From Oscillospiraceae bacterium (GTDB lineage Bacteria; Bacillota; Clostridia; Oscillospirales; Oscillospiraceae): a stretch of 36,816 bases of DNA. Positions 31,547 to 36,816 of the stretch are shown piece by piece; position 1 is the first letter of the stretch, and every line of letters starts with the position of its first letter. The stretch spans positions 1 through 36,816 of the forward strand of contig JAILNC010000020.1 in the NCBI GenBank assembly GCA_024691985.1. The letters are read 5' to 3'. The notes under the pieces are model-generated. The model was not told where the DNA came from and made no database searches. It was given only the letters and a program-made list of their open reading frames with translations. A program made the translations under genes and the position numbers.

Positions 31547-32257
31547 GTGGAAAAAAGAGAGCAGCTTTACGAAGGAAAAGCAAAAAAGGTGTATGCGACC
31601 GACGATCCCGCATTTGTCATCGTCTCTTACAAAGACGATGCGACGGCGTTCGACGGCGCCAAGAAAGGGACGATTGCCGGAAAGGGCGCCATCAATAACC
31701 GCATGACAAATATGCTGATGCGCAAACTGGAAGCCCGGGGGATCCCTACTCACTATGTGGAGGAACTGAGCGAGCGGGAGACCCTGGTAAAGAAAGTCAA
31801 TATCGTTCCGCTGGAGGTGATCGTCAGAAATGTCTCAGCGGGACATTTTGCCAGCCGTTACGGAGTTGCGGAAGGTATCGTTTTTGACAGTCCCGTTGTA
31901 GAGTTTTCATACAAGAATGACGAGCTCCACGATCCCCTGCTCAATGACGACCACGCGATTGCCCTTGGTCTTGCCACGCGCGGGGAGATCGATCAGATCC
32001 GCTCCTGCGCCCTGCGGATCAACGAATTGCTGAAAGACATTCTGGCCGAGGTGGGCGTCACGCTGGTGGATTTCAAGCTGGAATTCGGAAAAACCGCAGC
32101 GGGAGAGCTCGTTGTGGCGGATGAGATCAGCCCGGATACCTGCCGGTTCTGGGACAGCAGGACGGGAGAAAAGCTGGACAAAGACCGTTTTCGCCGGGAT
32201 CTGGGAAATGTCGAGGAAGCCTATGAGGAAATGAGCAGGCGTCTGCTGGGTTCATAA
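31547..32257 (+). CDS. purC: SAICAR synthetase (phosphoribosylaminoimidazole-succinocarboxamide synthase)
   Basis: 236 residues from a GTG with AAAGGAG 7 nt upstream. Motifs are LYEGKAKKVYATDD, IVPLEVIVRNVSAGHFASRY, VDFKLEFGK and ADEISPDTCRFWD, the PurC signature pattern. It joins aspartate to CAIR using ATP, the eighth step of purine synthesis. It starts 29 nt after asnB. Only 15 of its first 30 codons end in G/C, far fewer than asnB. Confidence 0.96.
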   Translation: MEKREQLYEGKAKKVYATDDPAFVIVSYKDDATAFDGAKKGTIAGKGAINNRMTNMLMRKLEARGIPTHYVEELSERETLVKKVNIVPLEVIVRNVSAGHFASRYGVAEGIVFDSPVVEFSYKNDELHDPLLNDDHAIALGLATRGEIDQIRSCALRINELLKDILAEVGVTLVDFKLEFGKTAAGELVVADEISPDTCRFWDSRTGEKLDKDRFRRDLGNVEEAYEEMSRRLLGS

Positions 32258-32258
32258 G

Positions 32259-33692
32259 ATGGGAACGCTTCACGAAGAATGCGGCGTATTCGGGATCTTT
32301 TCGCCGGAGAGAGCGCCCCTTGCAAATCTGTCATATTTTGCGCTGGCCGCGCTTCAGCACCGCGGCCAGGAGAGCGCCGGGATCGCCGTCAACGACGACG
32401 GGGTGATCACAACGGCAAGAGATGTGGGACTGGTGTCGGAAGTGTTCTCACAGAACCGCTTAAAGGATCTGGGCGAGGGCACGATCGCCGTGGGCCATGT
32501 ACGCTACAGCACGACCGGGAGCGACAGCAGGCGCAACGCTCAGCCGCTGCGCATCAATCACTATAAGGGGCAGCTGGCCCTGGCGCACAACGGCAATCTG
32601 ACCAACGCGCAGCTTCTGCGGCGTGAACTGGAAAGCACGGGATCCATCTTCCATTCCACGACCGATACGGAAGTGATCGCCTATATCATCGTGCAGGAAC
32701 GCCTTCGCTCCCGCTGTATCGAGGATGCTGTCTCCGCAGCCATGGACAGGCTGGAAGGGGCGTATTCTCTCGTGCTCTCCTCGCCGTCCAAGCTGATCGC
32801 GGTACGGGATCCCCATGGGTTTCGCCCGCTGTGCATGGGGGCTCTTCCGGGCGGCGCGACGGTGTTTGCCTCCGAGAACTGCGCCCTGGATGCGATCGGC
32901 GCGGAATTCAAGCGGGATATTCTCCCCGGGGAGATCGTTACCGTCAGCCGCGCCGGGACGGTGTCGAATACCTCTCACTGCGGCCTGTTTCCCAAAACGC
33001 TGTGCGCCTTCGAATTCATCTATTTTGCCCGGCCGGATTCCGTCATAGACGGCTGCAGCGTGCAGGCGGCGAGACAGCGGGCCGGGAGGATTCTGGCGCA
33101 GACGCATCCCGTTGATGCGGACGTGGTCATAGGCGTCCCGGATTCGGGCCTGGACGCCGCAATAGGCTATGCCTGTGAAAGCGGGATCCCGTATGGGATC
33201 GGCTTTGTCAAGAACAAGTATATCGGCAGGACCTTTATCGCACCCGAGCAGGAACTGAGAGAGCGGGCTGTCAGCATCAAGCTCAATCCCGTACGGAAAA
33301 CGATTGAAGGAAAACGGGTCGTGCTCGTCGACGATTCGATCGTGCGCGGTACCACGAGCCGCAGGATCGTTTCCCTGCTGCGAAAAGCGGGGGCACGGGA
33401 GATCCATATGCGCAGCGCAGCGCCGCCCTTTGTCTCCGCATGCTGTTACGGAACGGATATCGACAGCCCGCAGACTCTGATCGCCAATCGGCACAGCATC
33501 AAAGAAATCGCGGACTTGATCGGAGTGGATTCCCTCGGATATCTGCCGGTCGAAAGCGTCAAGGCGTTGCCGGAGCACGAATGCGGCCTCTGCTCGGCGT
33601 GCTTTGACAGGAATTATCCGACGGCGATCTCGGGAGATCTCGCAAAATCCCGCTTTGAATTCAAAATCCATGCGGCAGCGGAAGAACCGTAG
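32259..33692 (+). CDS. purF: Amidophosphoribosyltransferase
   Basis: 477 residues. The propeptide MGTLHEE precedes Cys8, the glutaminase nucleophile (CGVFGIF). HRGQESAGIAV and HNGNLTNA complete the glutaminase. The PRPP-binding motif is VVLVDDSIVRGTTS. Cys pairs near the end (HECGLCSAC) are those of the iron-sulfur form found in Firmicutes. It makes phosphoribosylamine, the first step of purine synthesis. It starts 1 nt after purC. Confidence 0.96.
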   Translation: MGTLHEECGVFGIFSPERAPLANLSYFALAALQHRGQESAGIAVNDDGVITTARDVGLVSEVFSQNRLKDLGEGTIAVGHVRYSTTGSDSRRNAQPLRINHYKGQLALAHNGNLTNAQLLRRELESTGSIFHSTTDTEVIAYIIVQERLRSRCIEDAVSAAMDRLEGAYSLVLSSPSKLIAVRDPHGFRPLCMGALPGGATVFASENCALDAIGAEFKRDILPGEIVTVSRAGTVSNTSHCGLFPKTLCAFEFIYFARPDSVIDGCSVQAARQRAGRILAQTHPVDADVVIGVPDSGLDAAIGYACESGIPYGIGFVKNKYIGRTFIAPEQELRERAVSIKLNPVRKTIEGKRVVLVDDSIVRGTTSRRIVSLLRKAGAREIHMRSAAPPFVSACCYGTDIDSPQTLIANRHSIKEIADLIGVDSLGYLPVESVKALPEHECGLCSACFDRNYPTAISGDLAKSRFEFKIHAAAEEP

Positions 33693-33756
33693 AGGGAGCC
33701 GGAGATGACGATCGGCGTTTCACGAACGAATGAACCGACAGACGGAGGAGAAGACA

Positions 33757-34494
33757 ATGGTCGAGAGAAACTGGAGTGAGGAATACGCATCGCGGGTAAA
33801 ATGGATCCGCGCGCAACTGGAAGCCAGCGGAGCCAGGGGGCTCGTTTACGGGAATTCCGGCGGCAAGGACAGCGCCCTGGTGGGTATCCTCTGCAAGGCG
33901 GCCTGCAGTGATACCCTGGGTCTGATCATGCCGTGCTCTTCAAAGCGAAACTACAGCATGGACATGGAAGACGGACTTGCTGTTGCGGCTCAGTATCAGA
34001 TCGAAACGCGCACGATCGACCTGACCGCCGTTCGCGAACAGGAGCTGGCTGCGCTGGGGGGCGCTGCGAAGGTCTCGGAACTTGCCGCCGCCAACATTGC
34101 ACCCCGTCTGCGGATGACGACGCTCTATGCGGTTGCTGCGTCCGAGGATCGGCTTGTGGCGGGAACGGGAAACCGGAGCGAAGCTTACATGGGCTACTTT
34201 ACCAAGTGGGGGGACGGAGCATATGACTTTAACCCCATCGGGGATCTGACCGTGACGGAGATATTCGCTTTCCTGCGCTATCTGGGCGCGCCGCGGCAAA
34301 TCATCGAAAAGGCGCCCTCCGCAGGGCTGTTCGACGGCCAGACCGATGAGGAGGAGATGGGCGTGAGCTATCGGGCGATCGACGAATGGCTCCTTGACGG
34401 GAGCGGGACAGAGCCCGATCTTGCGGTGATGCGCCGTTTTCATGAGAAAAGTGAGCATAAACGCCGGCCGATCCCGGTGTATGGGAGAGAATAA
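33757..34494 (+). CDS. nadE: NAD+ synthase (ammonia-type)
   Basis: 245 residues from the ATG at 33757 with GGAGGAG upstream; the frame is open from 33730. The PP-loop is GNSGGKDSALVG, then GTGNRSEAYMGYFTKWGDG, FNPIGDLTVTEIF and PSAGLFDGQTDEEEMG. There is no glutaminase domain, so it uses ammonia. It amidates nicotinic acid adenine dinucleotide to NAD+. Its place inside a purine operon is unusual but has a metabolic link, as NAD contains adenine. It is 1 nt from purB. Confidence 0.95.
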   Translation: MVERNWSEEYASRVKWIRAQLEASGARGLVYGNSGGKDSALVGILCKAACSDTLGLIMPCSSKRNYSMDMEDGLAVAAQYQIETRTIDLTAVREQELAALGGAAKVSELAAANIAPRLRMTTLYAVAASEDRLVAGTGNRSEAYMGYFTKWGDGAYDFNPIGDLTVTEIFAFLRYLGAPRQIIEKAPSAGLFDGQTDEEEMGVSYRAIDEWLLDGSGTEPDLAVMRRFHEKSEHKRRPIPVYGRE

Positions 34495-34495
34495 C

Positions 34496-35926
34496 ATGCA
34501 CGAATACTATGACAGCCCCCTGTGCGCCCGTTACGCCGACGAGGAGATGAAGCGCATCTTCTCCGACGACCGGAAGTTTTCCACCTGGCGGCGGCTGTGG
34601 CTGCTGCTGGCCGAGAGCGAGCAGGCGCTGGGCATCCCCATCTTTGACGCCCAGCTCGACGAGCTGCGCGACCATCTTGACGATATCGACTACGAGGCGG
34701 CGGCGCGCTATGAGCAGAAGGTCCGACACGACGTGATGGCCCACGTGCTCACCTTCGGCGACGCCTGCCCGGCGGCGCGGCCCATCATCCACCTCGGCGC
34801 GACGAGCTGCTTTGTCGGCGACAACACGGATATCCTGAACATGCGCGACGCGATGCTTCTGATCCGGAAGCTGCTGCTGAATGCGATCGCGGCGCTGGCG
34901 GACTTCGCGGAGGCGAACAAGGACCTGCCGACCCTGGCCTGGACGCATTTCCAGGCGGCGCAGCCCACCACCGTCGGCAAGCGCGCCTGCCTGTGGATAA
35001 ACGACCTGCTCTTTGACCTGCGCCGGCTCGACTTCGAGCTTTCCGAGCTGCGCCCCCTCGGCTGCAGGGGGGCCACCGGCACGGCGGCCAGCTTCCTCGC
35101 CCTCTTCGATGGGGACGCGGAGAAGGTGGAGCTGCTGGAAAAACGCATCGCGGACGGCCTGGGCTTCGACCGCTGCCAGAGCGTCAGCGGCCAGACCTAC
35201 AGCCGCAAGACGGACTTCGCCGTGCTGCAGGTGCTCAGCGGCATTGCCCAGAGCGCCTCCAAATTCGCCGGGGACCTGCGCCTGCTCTGCCATCTCAAGG
35301 AACTGGACGAGCCCTTCGAGCCCGGCCAGATCGGCTCCTCCGCCATGGCCTACAAGCGCAACCCCATGCGCGCCGAGCGCATGGCCTCGCTGTCGCGCTA
35401 TCTGATCAGCCAGCTGCAGAACCCGGCCTTCACTGCGGCGAGCCAGTGGCTCGAGCGCACGCTGGACGACTCCGCCAACCGCCGCCTCGCGATCCCGGAG
35501 GCCTTCCTCGCTGCGGACGCGGTGCTGAATCTCTGCATCAACGTCGCGCGCGGCCTGCGCGTCTACCCCGCCGTGTGCGAAAAGCATCTGAGGGAGGAGC
35601 TGCCCTTCCTCGCCACCGAGAACATTCTGATGTACTGCGTCAAAAAGGGCGGCGACCGCCAGACCCTCCACGAGCGCATCCGGCTCCACGCGATGGAGGC
35701 CGCCGCGCAGGTGAAGGAATACGGACGGGAGAACGATCTGCTCGAGCGCATCCTCGCGGATGAGGCCTTCGCTCTGACGCGCGCGGAGCTGGAGGCGCTT
35801 CTGGACCCCACCGCCTTCACCGGCATGGCCGGACGCCAGTGCGAACGCTTCCTGCGCGAGGAGGTCCGCCCGTTGCTCGAGACAAACCGGGAGCTGCTGA
35901 ACGTCAGCGCCGAAGTGGAGGTGTGA
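34496..35926 (+). CDS. purB: Adenylosuccinate lyase
   Basis: 476 residues from the ATG at 34496 with GGGAGAGA upstream. Motifs are HLGATSCFVGDNTD, TLAWTHFQAAQPTTVGKR and the fumarase-superfamily signature GSSAMAYKRNPMRAER. The last has Ala where most relatives have Pro (SSxMP). It removes fumarate from SAICAR and from adenylosuccinate, the eighth-to-ninth and final AMP steps. It starts 1 nt after nadE. 26 of the first 30 codons end in G/C. Confidence 0.96.
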   Translation: MHEYYDSPLCARYADEEMKRIFSDDRKFSTWRRLWLLLAESEQALGIPIFDAQLDELRDHLDDIDYEAAARYEQKVRHDVMAHVLTFGDACPAARPIIHLGATSCFVGDNTDILNMRDAMLLIRKLLLNAIAALADFAEANKDLPTLAWTHFQAAQPTTVGKRACLWINDLLFDLRRLDFELSELRPLGCRGATGTAASFLALFDGDAEKVELLEKRIADGLGFDRCQSVSGQTYSRKTDFAVLQVLSGIAQSASKFAGDLRLLCHLKELDEPFEPGQIGSSAMAYKRNPMRAERMASLSRYLISQLQNPAFTAASQWLERTLDDSANRRLAIPEAFLAADAVLNLCINVARGLRVYPAVCEKHLREELPFLATENILMYCVKKGGDRQTLHERIRLHAMEAAAQVKEYGRENDLLERILADEAFALTRAELEALLDPTAFTGMAGRQCERFLREEVRPLLETNRELLNVSAEVEV

Positions 35927-35930
35927 TGCT

Positions 35931-36816
35931 GTGCTCACCGCGATCGTAGGGACCAACTGGGGCGACGAGGGCAAGGGCCGCATGGTGGACCTGCTCAGCG
36001 CCGACTATGAGATCGTCGTCCGCTATCAGGGCGGCAACAACGCCGGCCATACCGTTGTCAACGACAGGGGGAAATTCGTGATGAACCTGCTGCCCTCCGG
36101 CATCCTGCGGGAGGGCACGGCCAACGTGCTCGGCCCCGGCATGGTGATCGATCCGGAGCACCTCGCCGGGGAGTTGGGGCGGCTGCGGGACGCGGGCATC
36201 GCCGTCGAGCCCGGCCATCTCGTCATCAGCGACCGCGCCACGATCTGCCTGCCGTACCACAGGCTGCTGGACTGTCTGGAGGAGGACCGGCTCGGAGACC
36301 GGAAATTCGGCTCCACGCGCCGGGGCATCTCGCCTGTGTACGCGGACAAGTACATGAAAAAGACCCTGCGCATGGCCGATCTGGTGCACTGGGACAGCCT
36401 GCGCGGGAAGGTCGAAGACTTGCTGGAGTGGAAGAATTTGACCGTCGCGGGCGCCTACGGCCACGCCCCCGTCACAGCCGATTCACTCATGGACTGGCTC
36501 GAGCGCTTCGCCAAGCCGCTGATCCCCTATATCCGGGACACGACCCTGTATCTCTCGTCGGCCGTCGAAAACGGCGCGAACGTCCTGTTCGAGGCCCAGC
36601 TCGGCGCGCTGCGGGATGTGGACTACGGCATCTATCCCTACACCTCGGCCTCGACGACGCTGGCGGCCTACGCGCCCATCGGGGCGGGCATCCCCTTCGC
36701 CAGGCTGGATTCCTGCATCGGGATCATGAAGGCCTACTCGAGCTGCGTGGGAGAGGGCCCCTTCGTCTGCGAGCTCTTCGGCAGCGCGGGCGGCGCCCTG
36801 CGCGAGGCCGGCGGCG
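35931..36816 (+). CDS. purA: Adenylosuccinate synthetase (3' end outside window)
   Basis: The GTG at 35931 has GGAGGT 8 nt upstream and lies 4 nt after purB. The frame stays open to the window end (295 residues of about 430). Motifs are IVGTNWGDEGKGRMVDLL, the phosphate-binding loop, RYQGGNNAGHTVV, and the later KFGSTRRGISPVYADK. It links IMP to aspartate using GTP. It is cut by the window edge, not truncated by mutation. Confidence 0.95.
   Translation, partial: MLTAIVGTNWGDEGKGRMVDLLSADYEIVVRYQGGNNAGHTVVNDRGKFVMNLLPSGILREGTANVLGPGMVIDPEHLAGELGRLRDAGIAVEPGHLVISDRATICLPYHRLLDCLEEDRLGDRKFGSTRRGISPVYADKYMKKTLRMADLVHWDSLRGKVEDLLEWKNLTVAGAYGHAPVTADSLMDWLERFAKPLIPYIRDTTLYLSSAVENGANVLFEAQLGALRDVDYGIYPYTSASTTLAAYAPIGAGIPFARLDSCIGIMKAYSSCVGEGPFVCELFGSAGGALREAGG

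Overview
The window looks like a piece of chromosome from a GC-rich gut Clostridia, most likely an Oscillospiraceae-type Firmicute. This rests on AGGAGG-type ribosome binding sites, sigma-A-like promoters (one is perfect TTGACA-17-TATAAT), Rho-independent terminators, and protein families common in that group: XRE regulators paired with small membrane proteins, GH65, CotH, Hanks kinases with HRDIS catalytic loops, and NAGPA-type lipoproteins. It is an inference; no marker gene fixes the genus.

Layout. 1-111: 3' part of a tRNA-Ser(UGA) and its terminator. 175-2834: ABC transporter operon (ATPase, permease, XRE-AbrB regulator) on the minus strand, divergent from a TetR gene, with a dense promoter/operator region between them. 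2846-4880: small plus-strand genes (mini membrane protein, YjdF family, VOC protein, CDP-alcohol phosphatidyltransferase, YdeI/OmpD-associated protein). 4976-5700: XRE regulator plus membrane protein, minus strand. 6029-9664: a region holding two apparent in-frame chimeras (VTC start joined to a CotH end; response-regulator start joined to a GH3-like end), with a P-loop kinase and a secreted protein between them. 9756-15005: GH65 phosphorylase/hydrolase and two MATE transporters, convergent.

15149-28292 is the most notable part: one long plus-strand operon, about 13 kb, for a membrane-spanning Ser/Thr phospho-signalling system. It encodes an FHA-FHA-ABC exporter, a membrane-anchored SH3 protein, a membrane FHA protein, a soluble GarA-like FHA protein, a membrane PP2C phosphatase, an outside-facing trypsin-like protease with an inside FHA domain, two Hanks-type kinases (one with a zinc ribbon and an extracellular sensor), two secreted proteins that seem to share a C-terminal domain with that sensor, and a Sel1-repeat lipoprotein. 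Inside the cell the kinases and PP2C would set the phosphorylation of Thr sites read by five FHA domains. Outside, the sensor, protease, SH3 and lipoprotein parts would monitor or process the envelope, and the ABC exporter is the likely effector. I recognise the families but know of no named system with this set.

28311-29708 is a phosphodiester glycosidase lipoprotein on the minus strand. 29821-36816 is a nucleotide/amide-transfer operon: a promoter and terminator-containing leader, then asnB, purC, purF, nadE, purB and purA (cut by the window end). purC-purF-nadE use visibly fewer G/C-ending codons than asnB and purB on either side, which suggests a mosaic origin.
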